Origin: Mycobacterium gallinarum
GTDB lineage: Bacteria > Actinomycetota > Actinomycetes > Mycobacteriales > Mycobacteriaceae
Assembly: GCF_010726765.1 (NCBI RefSeq)
Contig: NZ_AP022601.1
Span: 558,001-622,000, forward strand
Direction: 5' to 3'
Length of the DNA: 64,000 nt
Part shown: positions 9,798-18,915 of the stretch, in pieces
How positions within the stretch are numbered: the first letter of the stretch is position 1
Layout of the letters: each line of letters starts with the position of its first letter
Notes under the pieces: generated by a model
The model's database searches: none
What the model saw: only the letters and a program-made list of their open reading frames with translations
What the model was told of the DNA's origin: nothing
Program-made: the position numbers and the translations under genes

Positions 9798-10454
9798 TCA
9801 GCGAAGAATCGTCGCGACGATCCCGGCGAGGTAGCCCAGCCGCGCCACCTCAGACGGGCGGAACTGCGGACCGCCGGGCCGGCCGAGCACGACGGCGGTG
9901 GTGGAGTTGCCGAGCGGTGCTGCCGCCAGCGTCGTGTCCATGTCACGCCAGATCTGGGGCACCCACTGGGCGCCGCCGTCCAGCGATTCGGCGCGTTCGA
10001 TTGGCAGCCAAGGGGTTTCGGCGGCCTGTGTCTCGGGAGCCCCGTGGCTGCCGACGATACGCTTCGGGCCGGACTCGGTCAGTTCGACCACGGTGCACCA
10101 ACCGACCCGCAGAACGTGCGGCGCTTCATCCGCGAGCACCTGCAGCCTGTCCTTCGCGGGTGCGGCGGCGACGTGGTCGATGAGTTCGAGTTCGCGATGC
10201 GCTTCCAGCAGGCCAGTGTGCGGCCGAATGGCGTCGACGTAGACGCCCTTGATCTGCTCGGCGGCGGTGATCAGCATGTCGGGCATCGCGCCGGGGGGCA
10301 GATCGACCACCAGATCGTCGACGGCGTAGCCGGTGCCGCGTTCGACGACGTCGAGCGACAGGATGTCGGCGCCCACGGAGCCGAGCGCGACGGCTAACGA
10401 GCCGAGGCTGCCCGGTCGGTCCTCGAGCTGGACCCGCAGCAGATACGAAGGCAC
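9798..10454 (-). CDS. ACT-domain amino-acid-binding protein
   Basis: A 218-residue protein with an N-terminal ACT domain (PSYLLRVQLEDRPGSLGSLA, then VGADILSLDVVE), a fold that usually binds amino acids and regulates metabolic enzymes. The remaining 130 residues are conserved in mycobacteria as I recall for Rv3013, with no assigned catalytic role. GTG 10454 is chosen because upstream residues do not look like family sequence and the known orthologue starts PSYLLR. A 13-bp palindrome (10457-10469) abuts the start. It lies between ligA and the amidotransferase genes, as in M. tuberculosis. Confidence 0.75.
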   Translation of the reverse strand: MPSYLLRVQLEDRPGSLGSLAVALGSVGADILSLDVVERGTGYAVDDLVVDLPPGAMPDMLITAAEQIKGVYVDAIRPHTGLLEAHRELELIDHVAAAPAKDRLQVLADEAPHVLRVGWCTVVELTESGPKRIVGSHGAPETQAAETPWLPIERAESLDGGAQWVPQIWRDMDTTLAAAPLGNSTTAVVLGRPGGPQFRPSEVARLGYLAGIVATILR

Positions 10455-10544
10455 GCGCAACACTGTTGCACAGCGCCTGCCGGTCAGCATTCCGGTATCT
10501 GGCCCCGTTGCGGCTGTTTACCGGCGTCTGGCCAGCTCAGCGGC

Positions 10545-11015
10545 TTACCGATGATCGTCGCAGCGAGCGCCTTCGAGGCGTCCCTTGAGCCGGTGCAGGC
10601 CCGTGACGGCGCGCTTGGTCATCACGATGCGCGCAATCGGCAGCACCAGCAGACGGGCGAGGGCGTTGCGGTTGCGGCTGAGCATGCGCCATCGCACCGT
10701 GCACACCTGGGGCGATGACTGGTTGATGTGCATTTCCATCCGAGGCATCACGATCGAAAGGTCACCATCGGTGACGAGCCGATTCGGCGCCTCGGCCTCG
10801 ACGACTCGAATCACCACCGATCGACGGCCGCGCAGCGGCACATCGACTGTCTCGCGATACTCGCGTCCACGCTCGGCGAACGCCACGTCGTTGTGTGCGA
10901 CGATCTCGATGACACCGGGAAACCACTCCGCGAAATTCTCGAGGTCGCAGGCGTAGTCGAATGCTTGCGCGTCCGTGCACGCGATGTCGACAGCCGCATC
11001 GGCCAGTAGATGCAT
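10545..11015 (-). CDS. SRPBCC (polyketide cyclase/dehydrase-like) protein
   Basis: A 156-residue START-like cavity protein: N-terminal strand HLLADAAVDIACTD, helix DYACDLENFAEWFPGV, central strands and a final basic helix with TKRAVTGLHRLKGRL. Ligand unknown; such proteins act as cyclases or lipid/polyketide binders. ATG 11015 is chosen over 11075 because GAAGGAG lies 6 nt before it. It diverges from a MerR gene and its promoter has the over-long spacer typical of MerR-activated promoters, so it is the likely target of that regulator. Confidence 0.75.
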   Translation of the reverse strand: MHLLADAAVDIACTDAQAFDYACDLENFAEWFPGVIEIVAHNDVAFAERGREYRETVDVPLRGRRSVVIRVVEAEAPNRLVTDGDLSIVMPRMEMHINQSSPQVCTVRWRMLSRNRNALARLLVLPIARIVMTKRAVTGLHRLKGRLEGARCDDHR

Positions 11016-11043
11016 CTCACGCTCCTTCGTCGTCGGTGGTCGG

Positions 11044-11075
11044 ATGTTAAAGTGTCGAGTTAGGTCTACAGTCAA
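11044..11075 (-). promoter_or_regulatory. MerR-type promoter of the SRPBCC gene (20-bp spacer)
   Basis: On the minus strand -35 TTGACT (11070-11075) and -10 TAACAT (11044-11049) are separated by 20 bp instead of 17, the hallmark of promoters that a MerR protein must untwist. The spacer holds a weak dyad. Start predicted near 11036. Confidence 0.5.
11067..11072 (+). promoter_or_regulatory. Probable -10 of the merR gene
   Basis: TACAGT ends 10 nt before GTG 11083 and 13 nt before ATG 11086. It overlaps the -35 of the divergent SRPBCC promoter, so one bound MerR dimer could control both. Confidence 0.4.
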
Positions 11076-11085
11076 GCGAGTTGTG

Positions 11086-11460
11086 ATGCGTATCAGCGAT
11101 TTAGAGGCCGCAACAGGTGTGGGGCGGCACGCGTTGCGCTACTACGAACGCGAGGGGTTGCTCGGCGAGATTCCGCGAGGGCACAACAACTACCGGGACT
11201 ACCCGCAGTCGCTGACCAAGCAGGTCAAGTTGCTTCGCGGCATGCAGTCGCTCGGCTTCAGCCTTGCCGAGATTCGTGAGGTGCTCGAAAGCCTGCGCGC
11301 CCGCGGCATCGACTGCGCTGACGGCGCCCGGCTCGTCGCCGACAAACGCGCACGCGTGGAACAACAGATCCGCGACCTCCGCAACGTCAGTCGCCTGCTG
11401 CGTGCGGAGCAGTTGCGGTTGGAGGACAGTGCTCGGCAGCACGGACGCCTGGCTGACTAG
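11086..11460 (+). CDS. MerR-family transcriptional regulator
   Basis: A 124-residue regulator. The winged helix opens with [20 protein letters not shown], followed by EREGLL and [27 protein letters not shown] and a dimerisation helix. The short C-terminal part has a single effector-region Cys (about residue 70) and no CX2C or HX3H metal site, so it is probably not a metal sensor. The adjacent GTG 11083 is an alternative start. It diverges from the SRPBCC gene and its TAG stop is also the first three bases of the gatC -10. Confidence 0.85.
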   Translation: MRISDLEAATGVGRHALRYYEREGLLGEIPRGHNNYRDYPQSLTKQVKLLRGMQSLGFSLAEIREVLESLRARGIDCADGARLVADKRARVEQQIRDLRNVSRLLRAEQLRLEDSARQHGRLAD

Positions 11461-11463
11461 GCT
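11458..11463 (+). promoter_or_regulatory. Leaderless -10 of gatC, built on the merR stop codon
   Basis: TAGGCT ends 8 nt before GTG 11472; its TAG (11458-11460) is the merR stop codon. Confidence 0.55.
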
Positions 11464-11471
11464 TCGGAGTC

Positions 11472-11771
11472 GTGTCGCAGATCTCTCGAGACGAGGTAGC
11501 CCACCTGGCGCGCCTGGCCCGCCTCGCGCTGGCCGAGGACGAGTTGGACAGTTTCGCCGGACAGCTGGACGCCATCCTCAGCCACGTCAGCCAGATTCAG
11601 GCCGTCGATGTCGCCGGCGTCGACCCGACCGGCAATCCGCTCAAAGACGTCAACGTGTTCCGTCCCGACCACGTCGAACCGTGCCTGACCCAGGACGAAG
11701 CGCTGGCCGAGGCGCCCAATGCGGTCGACGGCCGGTTCGCCGTCCCGCGAATCCTGGGGGAATCGGAATGA
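11472..11771 (+). CDS. gatC: Aspartyl/glutamyl-tRNA amidotransferase subunit C
   Basis: The small 99-residue scaffold that wraps the A and B subunits of GatCAB. Typical features are [17 protein letters not shown] at the start, the central [13 protein letters not shown] and the C-terminal VPRIL. It starts at GTG 11472 on a likely leaderless transcript and overlaps gatA by four bases (ATGA). GatCAB converts Glu-tRNA(Gln) to Gln-tRNA(Gln) and Asp-tRNA(Asn) to Asn-tRNA(Asn). Confidence 0.94.
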   Translation: MSQISRDEVAHLARLARLALAEDELDSFAGQLDAILSHVSQIQAVDVAGVDPTGNPLKDVNVFRPDHVEPCLTQDEALAEAPNAVDGRFAVPRILGESE

Positions 11772-13261
11772 CCGGCATGAGTTCGGACATCGTTCGGCTC
11801 GACGCCGCCACGCTGGGCGCCAAGATCGCGGCCAAGGAGGTGTCGTCCACCGAGGCGACGCGCGCCTGCCTGGATCAGATCGCCGCGACCGACGGCGACT
11901 ACCACGCCTTCCTGCATGTGGCCGAGGAGAAGGTGCTGGCCGAGGCATCGCGGATCGACGACCTGGTCGCGGCGGGCGAGACGCTGCCGTCACCTCTGGC
12001 CGGTGTGCCGCTGGCGCTCAAGGACGTCTTCACCACCACCGATATGCCGACGACCTGCGGGTCGAAGATCCTCGAAGGCTGGACATCGCCGTACGACGCG
12101 ACGGTCACCGCGCGGCTGCGGGCGGCAGGCATCCCGATCCTGGGCAAGACCAACATGGACGAGTTCGCGATGGGCAGTTCGACCGAGAACTCCGCCTACG
12201 GTCCGACCCGCAACCCCTGGAACACCGACCGGGTGCCCGGCGGTTCGGGCGGCGGCAGCGCCGCGGCGTTGGCGGCGTTCCAGGCGCCGCTGGCCATCGG
12301 GTCCGACACCGGCGGATCGATCCGTCAGCCTGCGGCGCTGACCGCGACGGTCGGGGTGAAACCGACCTACGGCACGGTCTCGCGCTACGGACTCATCGCC
12401 TGCGCATCGTCGCTGGACCAGGGTGGGCCGTGCGCCCGGACGGTGCTGGACACCGCGCTGCTGCACGAGGTGATCGCCGGACACGACCCGAAGGACTCGA
12501 CGTCGGTGGACGCCGCGGTGCCCGATGTCGTTGCGGCGGCAAGGGCCGGTGCGGCTGGCGACCTCAAGGGCCTCCGGATCGGTGTGGTGAAGCAGTTGCG
12601 CGGCGACGGGTATCAGGAGGGCGTGCTGGCATCATTCGACGCCGCCGTCGAACAACTGACCGCGCTGGGCGCCGAGATCAGCGAGGTCGACTGCCCGCAC
12701 TTCGACTATTCACTGCCTGCCTACTACCTGATCCTGCCGTCGGAGGTGTCGTCGAATCTGGCGCGGTTCGATGCAATGCGGTACGGACTACGCATCGGCG
12801 ACGACGGTACGCGCAGCGCCGAGGAAGTGATGGCGATGACGCGGGCCGCCGGGTTCGGTCCAGAAGTTAAGCGCCGCATCATGATTGGCACCTACGCACT
12901 GTCGGCGGGCTATTACGACGCCTATTACAACCAGGCGCAGAAGGTGCGCACGCTGATCGCGCGTGACCTCGACGAGGCCTACCAGAAGGTCGACGTGCTG
13001 GTGACCCCGGCCACTCCTTCCACGGCGTTTCGCATCGGGGAGAAGGTCGACGATCCGCTGGCGATGTACCTGTTCGACCTGTGCACGCTGCCGCTGAACC
13101 TGGCGGGTCACTGCGGTATGTCGGTGCCTTCTGGCCTGTCGGCCGACGACAACCTGCCGGTCGGGCTGCAGATCATGGCGCCCGCGCTGGGTGATGACAG
13201 GTTGTATCGGGTCGGAGCGGCCTATGAAGTTGCGCGAGGTCCGCTGCCAACGGCGCTCTGA
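11768..13261 (+). CDS. gatA: Aspartyl/glutamyl-tRNA amidotransferase subunit A
   Basis: The 497-residue amidase subunit that frees ammonia from glutamine or asparagine for the B subunit. The amidase signature is clear: Lys in [20 protein letters not shown], and the cis-Ser/nucleophile Ser in [13 protein letters not shown] 11768 is chosen because it overlaps the gatC stop; MSSDIV three codons on is an alternative. pfkA follows 17 bp downstream and gatB after that, so gatC-gatA-pfkA-gatB run together. Confidence 0.95.
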   Translation: MTGMSSDIVRLDAATLGAKIAAKEVSSTEATRACLDQIAATDGDYHAFLHVAEEKVLAEASRIDDLVAAGETLPSPLAGVPLALKDVFTTTDMPTTCGSKILEGWTSPYDATVTARLRAAGIPILGKTNMDEFAMGSSTENSAYGPTRNPWNTDRVPGGSGGGSAAALAAFQAPLAIGSDTGGSIRQPAALTATVGVKPTYGTVSRYGLIACASSLDQGGPCARTVLDTALLHEVIAGHDPKDSTSVDAAVPDVVAAARAGAAGDLKGLRIGVVKQLRGDGYQEGVLASFDAAVEQLTALGAEISEVDCPHFDYSLPAYYLILPSEVSSNLARFDAMRYGLRIGDDGTRSAEEVMAMTRAAGFGPEVKRRIMIGTYALSAGYYDAYYNQAQKVRTLIARDLDEAYQKVDVLVTPATPSTAFRIGEKVDDPLAMYLFDLCTLPLNLAGHCGMSVPSGLSADDNLPVGLQIMAPALGDDRLYRVGAAYEVARGPLPTAL

Positions 13262-13278
13262 CGGGGCAGGATGGACAG

Positions 13279-14310
13279 ATGCGCATCGGAGTACTCACTG
13301 GCGGAGGAGACTGTCCCGGCCTGAACGCGGTGATCCGCGCCGTGGTCCGCACCTGCGACGTGCGCTACGGCTCCAAGGTCGTCGGCTTTCTGGACGGCTG
13401 GCGCGGCCTCCTCGAGGACCGCCGCATTCAGCTGGCCAACGACGATCGCAATGACCGGCTGCTGGCCAAAGGCGGCACCATGCTGGGCACCGCCCGGGTG
13501 CATCCCGACAAGCTGCGCGCCGGGCTCGATCAGATCAAGCAGACGCTCGACGACAACGGGATCGACGTGCTCATCCCCATCGGCGGCGAGGGCACGCTGA
13601 CCGCCGCGCACTGGCTGTCGGAGGAGAACGTCCCCGTGGTCGGGGTGCCCAAGACCATCGACAACGACATCGATTGCACCGATGTGACGTTCGGTCACGA
13701 CACCGCACTCGGTGTGGCCAGTGAGGCCATCGACAGGCTGCACAGCACGGCGGAATCGCATCAGCGGGTGATGCTTGTCGAGGTGATGGGCCGCCACGCC
13801 GGCTGGATTGCGTTGAACGCGGGTCTGGCGTCCGGGGCGCACATGACGCTGATCCCCGAGCAGCCTTTCGACGTCGATGAGGTGTGCCGGCTGATCAAGC
13901 AGCGGTTTGTCCGCGGCGACGCCCACTTCATCTGTGTGGTGGCCGAAGGGGCCAAGCCGGCTGAGGGCACAATGCGGTTGCGCGAGGGCGGAATCGACGA
14001 GTTCGGCCACGAGAAGTTCACCGGTATCGCGCAGCAGCTCGCCGTCGAGGTCGAGAAGCGGATCAACAAGGAAGTGCGGGTCACCGTGCTCGGCCACGTC
14101 CAGCGCGGCGGCACCCCGACCCCGTACGACCGAATCTTGGCGACCCGTTTTGGGGTCAACGCCGCCGACGCCGCGCACGCGGGCGAGTACGGGATGATGG
14201 TGTCGCTGCGCGGTCAGGAGATCGGTCGGGTGCCGCTCGCCGACGCGGTGCGTCAGCTCAAGCTGGTGCCGCAGAGCCGCTACGACGACGCCGCCGAGTT
14301 CTTCGGCTGA
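13279..14310 (+). CDS. pfkA: 6-phosphofructokinase PfkA
   Basis: Phosphorylates fructose 6-phosphate in glycolysis. The 343-residue protein has [14 protein letters not shown] at the N terminus, GGEGTL where the residue after GGE is Gly as in ATP-using enzymes (Asp in many pyrophosphate enzymes), and PKTIDNDI. This combination is the actinobacterial group III pattern, so ATP is the likely donor, though the Lys in PKTIDND means pyrophosphate use should not be excluded. It is embedded between gatA and gatB, as in M. tuberculosis. Confidence 0.93.
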   Translation: MRIGVLTGGGDCPGLNAVIRAVVRTCDVRYGSKVVGFLDGWRGLLEDRRIQLANDDRNDRLLAKGGTMLGTARVHPDKLRAGLDQIKQTLDDNGIDVLIPIGGEGTLTAAHWLSEENVPVVGVPKTIDNDIDCTDVTFGHDTALGVASEAIDRLHSTAESHQRVMLVEVMGRHAGWIALNAGLASGAHMTLIPEQPFDVDEVCRLIKQRFVRGDAHFICVVAEGAKPAEGTMRLREGGIDEFGHEKFTGIAQQLAVEVEKRINKEVRVTVLGHVQRGGTPTPYDRILATRFGVNAADAAHAGEYGMMVSLRGQEIGRVPLADAVRQLKLVPQSRYDDAAEFFG

Positions 14311-14320
14311 GTCCTCTCAC

Positions 14321-14326
14321 TAAGAT
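14321..14326 (+). promoter_or_regulatory. Leaderless -10 of gatB
   Basis: TAAGAT ends 7 nt before ATG 14334, giving gatB its own promoter inside the gatCA-pfkA-gatB cluster. Confidence 0.5.
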
Positions 14327-14333
14327 CGGAGTC

Positions 14334-15836
14334 ATGACTGTCGCCGCCGCTGAGCTTCTCGACTACGACGAGGTCATTGCCCGCTACGACCCCGTGATGG
14401 GCATGGAAGTCCACGTCGAACTCTCCACCGCCACCAAGATGTTCTGCGGGTGCACCAACGAATTCGGCGGCGAACCCAACACGCAGGTGTGCCCCGTGTG
14501 CCTGGGCCTGCCCGGTTCATTGCCGGTGCTCAACCAGTCCGCGGTCGAGTCGGCCATCCGGATCGGACTGGCACTGAACTGCGATATCGCCCCCTGGGGC
14601 CGCTTCGCCAGGAAGAACTACTTCTACCCGGACCAGCCGAAGAACTACCAGATCAGCCAGTACGACGAGCCGATCGCCGTCAACGGCTACCTCGACGTGC
14701 CGCTCGAGGACGAGACCACCTGGCGCGTGGAGATCGAACGCGCGCACATGGAGGAAGACACCGGCAAGCTGACACACCTCGGCAGCGACACCGGCCGCAT
14801 CGAGGGTGCGACCACGTCGCTGCTCGACTATAACCGCGCCGGTGTGCCGCTGATCGAGATCGTCACCAAGCCAATCGAGGGCACCGGCGAACGCGCGCCG
14901 GAGATCGCCAAGGCGTATGTAACCGCGCTGCGAGATCTGTTGCGCGCCTTGGGAGTTTCCGACGTACGGATGGACCAGGGCTCGATGCGTTGCGACTCCA
15001 ACCTGTCGCTGAAGCCCAAGGGTGCCACCGAGTTCGGCACACGCACCGAAACCAAGAACGTGAACTCGCTCAAGAGCGTGGAGGTCGCCGTCCGGTACGA
15101 GATGCGTCGTCAGGCAGCAATTCTCGAGGCGGGCGGCAAGATCACTCAGGAGACTCGCCACTTCCACGAAGACGGTTACACGACCGCCGGTCGCAGTAAG
15201 GAGACCGCACAGGACTACCGGTATTTCCCCGAGCCCGACCTCGAACCGGTCGCACCGAGCGCAGAACTCGTCGAACGGCTGCGGGGCACCATTCCCGAGC
15301 TACCGTGGTTGACCCGCAATCGGATTCAGCAGGACTGGGGCATCTCCGACGAGGTGATGCGCGATCTGGTGAACATCGGAGCTCTCGACCTGATTGCCGC
15401 AACCGTCGAACACGGCGCTACCAGTGATACCGCGCGCGCTTGGTGGGGAAACTTCCTGGTGCAGAAGGCCAATGAAGCGGGAGTGGAACTCGAGGCGCTC
15501 CCGATCACCCCGGCGCAGGTCGCCGCGGTGGTGAAGCTCGTCGACGAGGGCAAGCTGTCGAACAAGCTGGCGCGCCAGGTCGTCGAGGGCGTCTTGGCCG
15601 GCGAAGGTGAGCCCGAACAGGTGATGACCGATCGGGGACTCGCCGTCGTGCGCGACGACTCGCTGATCCAGGCTGCCGTCGACGAGGCCCTGGCTGCCAA
15701 TCCCGATGTCGCGGAAAAGATTCGCGGCGGCAAGGTGCAGGCCGCCGGCGCCATCGTCGGCGCGGTGATGAAGGCGACCAAGGGCCAAGCCGACGCGGCC
15801 CGCGTACGCGAATTGGTGCTCGCCGCCTGCAGTTAG
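14334..15836 (+). CDS. gatB: Aspartyl/glutamyl-tRNA amidotransferase subunit B
   Basis: The 500-residue subunit that binds the mischarged tRNA and phosphorylates and amidates the aminoacyl group. Conserved features include [52 protein letters not shown] and the C-terminal YqeY-like tail domain used in tRNA recognition. Cysteines in CGC and CPVC match the structural zinc site. The stop overlaps that of the convergent tetR gene (TTAG). Confidence 0.96.
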   Translation: MTVAAAELLDYDEVIARYDPVMGMEVHVELSTATKMFCGCTNEFGGEPNTQVCPVCLGLPGSLPVLNQSAVESAIRIGLALNCDIAPWGRFARKNYFYPDQPKNYQISQYDEPIAVNGYLDVPLEDETTWRVEIERAHMEEDTGKLTHLGSDTGRIEGATTSLLDYNRAGVPLIEIVTKPIEGTGERAPEIAKAYVTALRDLLRALGVSDVRMDQGSMRCDSNLSLKPKGATEFGTRTETKNVNSLKSVEVAVRYEMRRQAAILEAGGKITQETRHFHEDGYTTAGRSKETAQDYRYFPEPDLEPVAPSAELVERLRGTIPELPWLTRNRIQQDWGISDEVMRDLVNIGALDLIAATVEHGATSDTARAWWGNFLVQKANEAGVELEALPITPAQVAAVVKLVDEGKLSNKLARQVVEGVLAGEGEPEQVMTDRGLAVVRDDSLIQAAVDEALAANPDVAEKIRGGKVQAAGAIVGAVMKATKGQADAARVRELVLAACS

Positions 15837-16444
15837 GCCACCTGCCCGACCAGTCCGTCCCACGCCGCGATCGCGCCCTCGGCTATCGACGACAACTTCT
15901 TTACATCGGCGCCGTCGCGAGCCTGAATCGCCATCCCGTGGTTCACCGTGTTGTAGAACGCGGCTATCGCGGCGGCGTCGGCGCCGGCCGGTACGTCACC
16001 CTCGGCGATCCCGCGTTCGACGCGTTCGCGAAAGTCGGTCTCGAGGGCCATTCGCCACTGCGCGAGATACTCGTGGACTGACCGGGTGTCGTCGCCGGAC
16101 GTGGTCGCCGCGAGCACGATCATGCATCCTCGGGGATTGTCGGGGTCGCAGAAGACGACCGCGTGGTGGCGCAGCACCGCCGAGATCGCCTCCCGCGCAG
16201 TCGGTCGCTCCCGAAGCTCGGCGGCGGCCGTCGCGCCCAAGGTGTCGTTGTAATAGGCGACCGCCTCGCGGAAAAGCTCCTCCTTGGAGCCGAACGCCGC
16301 ATAGAGGCTGGGGGAACTGATGCCCATCGCCGCCGTGAGGTGGCTCATCGAGGTGGCTTCGTAGCCGTGCTCCCAGAACACCTCCATGGCGCGCCGCAGG
16401 GCCTCGTCGCGGTCGAAGGCGCGGGGTCTCCCACGCGTCGCCAT
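15833..16444 (-). CDS. TetR-family transcriptional regulator
   Basis: A 203-residue repressor: HTH in [20 protein letters not shown] through [26 protein letters not shown], then an alpha-helical ligand domain. GGGAGG lies just upstream of the ATG. Two copies of a 14-bp palindrome (TGTATCGAACGACA) lie in the divergent intergenic region, one next to this gene and one over the SDR promoter. It therefore probably represses itself and the SDR-SMR operon. The inducer is unknown. Confidence 0.88.
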   Translation of the reverse strand: MATRGRPRAFDRDEALRRAMEVFWEHGYEATSMSHLTAAMGISSPSLYAAFGSKEELFREAVAYYNDTLGATAAAELRERPTAREAISAVLRHHAVVFCDPDNPRGCMIVLAATTSGDDTRSVHEYLAQWRMALETDFRERVERGIAEGDVPAGADAAAIAAFYNTVNHGMAIQARDGADVKKLSSIAEGAIAAWDGLVGQVA

Positions 16445-16460
16445 GCGCCACCTCCCTTTA

Positions 16461-16474
16461 TGTATCGAACGACA
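16461..16474. promoter_or_regulatory. TetR operator copy 1 (tetR-proximal)
   Basis: Palindrome TGTATCGAACGACA, 17 bp from the tetR start; an identical 14-mer recurs 52 bp away. Confidence 0.65.
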
Positions 16475-16483
16475 AAGAATCCG

Positions 16484-16512
16484 TTGACAAGTGTAGCCTC
16501 CGCATTTAATTT
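16484..16512 (+). promoter_or_regulatory. Promoter of the SDR-SMR operon
   Basis: Consensus -35 TTGACA (16484-16489), 17-bp spacer and -10 TAATTT (16507-16512). Start predicted near 16519, inside operator copy 2. Confidence 0.7.
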
Positions 16513-16530
16513 TGTATCGAACGACACAAA
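16511..16530. promoter_or_regulatory. TetR operator copy 2 (over the SDR promoter)
   Basis: A 20-bp palindrome with arms TTTGT-N-TCG and CGA-N-ACAAA around AA. It overlaps the -10 and start and abuts the AAGGAGG ribosome site (16531-16537). Confidence 0.7.
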
Positions 16531-16542
16531 AAGGAGGATTGG

Positions 16543-17277
16543 ATGTCTGAATCGAGCGTTGCGTTGGTGACCGGCGGCAGCAGGGGGATTGGGGCGGCCA
16601 TCGCCGAGCGACTGGCCGAGCAGGGCTCAGACGTGGCCATCACCTATGCCCAGTCCAAGGAGCGGGCCGACGAGGTTGTTGACCGCATCCGCGCCCACGG
16701 CCGCCGAGGGTTCGCCGTCAAGGCCGACAGCGCCGCCGCCGACGAGGTGGTGACCGCGGTCCAGCAGACCGCCGACGAGCTGGGTGGGCTGGACATCCTC
16801 GTCAACAATGCGGGCATCTACCCGTTCGGAGTCATCGACGACGTGCCGGCCGAGGACGTCGACCGCACCCTCGCCATTCACGTCCGCGCGGTGTATCTGG
16901 CGAGCCAGGCCGCGGTGCGACACATGTCGGCCGGCGGCCGGATCATCAGCATCGGAAGCAATCTCGCGCAGCGCGTGCCGTATCCGGGCATCGCGCTGTA
17001 CGCGATGAGCAAGTCCGCTCTCATCGGCTTCACCAAGGGACTCGCCCGTGATGTCGGCGAGCGGGGGATCACAGTGAATGTCGTCCAACCTGGCTCGACC
17101 GATACCGACATGAATCCCGTCGACGGACACACGGCCGATGAGCAGCGTGCGGCGGCCGCCCTCGGCCGGTACGCCGATGCGCGCGAGATCGCCGACTCTG
17201 TCGCGTTTTTGGCAAGTCCCGCCGCGTCATACATCACCGGAGCAGTGCTCACCGTCGACGGCGGCACGAACGCCTGA
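16543..17277 (+). CDS. Short-chain dehydrogenase/reductase
   Basis: A 244-residue classical SDR oxidoreductase. The NAD(P) motif TGGSRGIGAAIAE is at residues 9-21, NNAG near 88, the catalytic Ser in ISIGSNLAQ and YAMSK with the Tyr/Lys pair near 149-153. The ITYAQSKERA segment after the second strand suggests NADPH use. Substrate unknown. AAGGAGG 5 nt before ATG and a consensus promoter with a TetR site imply strong inducible expression. The SMR transporter gene starts 2 bp after its stop, so the two are co-transcribed. Confidence 0.88.
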   Translation: MSESSVALVTGGSRGIGAAIAERLAEQGSDVAITYAQSKERADEVVDRIRAHGRRGFAVKADSAAADEVVTAVQQTADELGGLDILVNNAGIYPFGVIDDVPAEDVDRTLAIHVRAVYLASQAAVRHMSAGGRIISIGSNLAQRVPYPGIALYAMSKSALIGFTKGLARDVGERGITVNVVQPGSTDTDMNPVDGHTADEQRAAAALGRYADAREIADSVAFLASPAASYITGAVLTVDGGTNA

Positions 17278-17279
17278 CC

Positions 17280-17597
17280 ATGGCATGGGTGATTCTCGTC
17301 TGCGCGGGCCTGCTCGAAATCGTCTGGGCCACCGCGCTCAAACAATCCGACGGCCTCAGCCGACTGTGGCCGAGTGTCATCGGTGTCGGCGGAGCTGTGC
17401 TCAGCTTCACTCTGCTCGCGGTGGCGCTTCGGCAGTTGCCTGCGGGTACCGGCTACGCCGTGTGGGTCGGGATCGGCGCGGTCGGTGTTGCGGTGGCAGG
17501 CATGGTCCTGTTCTGTGAGACCGTCAGTGTGGCGCGGGTGTTGTTCCTGTCGATCATCGTCGTCGGCATCGTTGGACTACGCCTTGTCGAGGCCTGA
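17280..17597 (+). CDS. SMR-family exporter, Gdx/SugE subtype
   Basis: A 105-residue four-helix membrane protein of the small multidrug resistance family, working as an antiparallel dimer and proton antiporter. The residues recalled as diagnostic of the guanidinium-exporting Gdx subtype are in place: Gly10, Glu13 (proton/substrate site), Trp16, Ser42, Tyr59 and Trp62. Guanidinium or alkyl-guanidinium export is thus more likely than broad quaternary-ammonium resistance. It lies in an operon with an SDR under TetR control. The predicted 5' UTR is about 25 nt, too short for a guanidine riboswitch. SugE is the older name. Confidence 0.85.
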   Translation: MAWVILVCAGLLEIVWATALKQSDGLSRLWPSVIGVGGAVLSFTLLAVALRQLPAGTGYAVWVGIGAVGVAVAGMVLFCETVSVARVLFLSIIVVGIVGLRLVEA

Positions 17598-17653
17598 AGC
17601 GCAACGGCTCGCTGTTCGGCGCTGCAGCGAAAACCGAAGTGCCCCAGCGATGT

Positions 17654-18775
17654 TTACGTAGCGTCCTCGTTCTTGCGCGGGAAGCCGCCGCCCTGCGGGA
17701 ACAGCGGGAAGACGACGTCGTCGAGCTTCTCGGCATCACCGGCCGTCTTGTTGATGGTCGCGCCCCAGACGTTGCCGTCGGGCGAAACAGCCATCGCCCA
17801 CGCATGGCCGTGCTGGTCCTGACGCACCACCTCGGGATCGCCGGTGACCGCGCCCGTGTCCGGTGCCATGCGAACGGCGACGGACTGTTTGGTGTTGACG
17901 AGGTTCACCAGCACGGTGCCGTCCAGTGCCGCACACCCGGCGACGCCCGGGCGGTCGGGCCACGTCCATACGGTCGACACCTTGGAGTCCTTGGCGATCT
18001 TCTGTAGGCGATCACCGGTCGGTGTGCGATCGGTGACGTACAGCGACTCGTCCGACGGGTCGATGCACACCCCGCCGCCGGCGCCCATACCGGACAGCGC
18101 CGTCGTCGTCGGCGCCTGGTCGACCGTCGTCGGCTGCTCGATCCGCAACAACTTGCCGGCCAGTGAGCGAGGATCACCGGCCTGAGCGGGGTCACCGGCG
18201 TCGCCCGTCTGTACCAGCAGGGTGGTCGGGCTGGTGAAGATCAGCGACCCGGTGTTACCGGTCGCGCCTTTGGGGATGCCGGTCAGGATCGGCTTGGGAA
18301 TGTCGCCGTCGGCGATGCGGATGACCCGGTTGTCGGTCGGGGTGCTGACGTAGGCGTACATCAGCCGGTCCTGGGCGTACGTCGGTGACAAGACGATGTC
18401 CATGAGCCCGCCGTCACCGGACCCGTCGACGGGCAGGACGACTTTGACCTTCGGTTCGGCGCGCACCGACACCTCTTTGACCGCGCCGGTCGTGCGTTCG
18501 CCCACCAGCGCGGACTGGCTGTCGGGCAGCATGATGAGGCCGCTCGTGCTTTCCAGGCAGCCCTGCATGACGCCGGGCGCCGGGCATTCCTTGGGGAACG
18601 GCTTGGGCGGCAGCGGCGGAGGTGGCGGCGGCTTCGACGACGGCCCGGGCTTCAGTTCCGGCTCGGTCGTGAACGGTTGCGACTGCGCATCGTCGAATCG
18701 CGCGCAGCCCGACGCCACCAGCAACGCCGCACACACCACGGCGAACACAGCCCGCATCGGCCGGCGCAGTCTCAT
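17654..18775 (-). CDS. lppZ: LppZ-like lipoprotein with PQQ-glucose-dehydrogenase-type propeller
   Basis: A 373-residue surface lipoprotein. The signal ends at lipobox VASGC (Cys24), followed by a proline-rich linker (PPPPPPLPPKPFP) and a beta-propeller of the soluble glucose/sorbosone dehydrogenase type (GDGGLMDIVLSP, DRLMYAYVST, TSPTTLLVQTGDAG, GCAALDGTVLV). Conserved PQQ-site residues cannot be confirmed by eye, so catalysis is unproven. ATG 18775 is chosen over 18817 because TAATCT lies 7 nt before it. Position and sequence match M. tuberculosis Rv3006. Confidence 0.88.
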   Translation of the reverse strand: MRLRRPMRAVFAVVCAALLVASGCARFDDAQSQPFTTEPELKPGPSSKPPPPPPLPPKPFPKECPAPGVMQGCLESTSGLIMLPDSQSALVGERTTGAVKEVSVRAEPKVKVVLPVDGSGDGGLMDIVLSPTYAQDRLMYAYVSTPTDNRVIRIADGDIPKPILTGIPKGATGNTGSLIFTSPTTLLVQTGDAGDPAQAGDPRSLAGKLLRIEQPTTVDQAPTTTALSGMGAGGGVCIDPSDESLYVTDRTPTGDRLQKIAKDSKVSTVWTWPDRPGVAGCAALDGTVLVNLVNTKQSVAVRMAPDTGAVTGDPEVVRQDQHGHAWAMAVSPDGNVWGATINKTAGDAEKLDDVVFPLFPQGGGFPRKNEDAT

Positions 18776-18782
18776 GCGAGCC

Positions 18783-18788
18783 AGATTA
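18783..18788 (-). promoter_or_regulatory. Leaderless -10 of lppZ
   Basis: Minus-strand TAATCT ends 7 nt before ATG 18775; no ribosome site. Confidence 0.6.
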
Positions 18789-18902
18789 CGGATCGTTCGG
18801 TGGTGCGCGCCACGCACATGCTTGCGCCGTACGCGGAAAGGGCCCGCGAAATGGTCGCCCGAAAGCGCCGCGCCAATCCTCGGATCACAGGTGAATAGCC
18901 CT

Positions 18903-18908
18903 TACGCT
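18903..18908 (+). promoter_or_regulatory. Leaderless -10 of the doxX-like gene
   Basis: TACGCT ends 7 nt before GTG 18916. Confidence 0.55.
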
Positions 18909-18915
18909 GGGGGCC

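Noticed and set aside
10457..10469. Palindrome GCAACA-C-TGTTGC at the start of the ACT gene as another ArsR site
   Set aside because: The arms resemble the ArsR operator but the gap is 3 nt rather than 6, so the dimer geometry would differ; likely chance or another factor.
16519..16542. Guanidine riboswitch ahead of the SDR-SMR operon
   Set aside because: The predicted 5' UTR is about 25 nt; control is better explained by the TetR palindromes.
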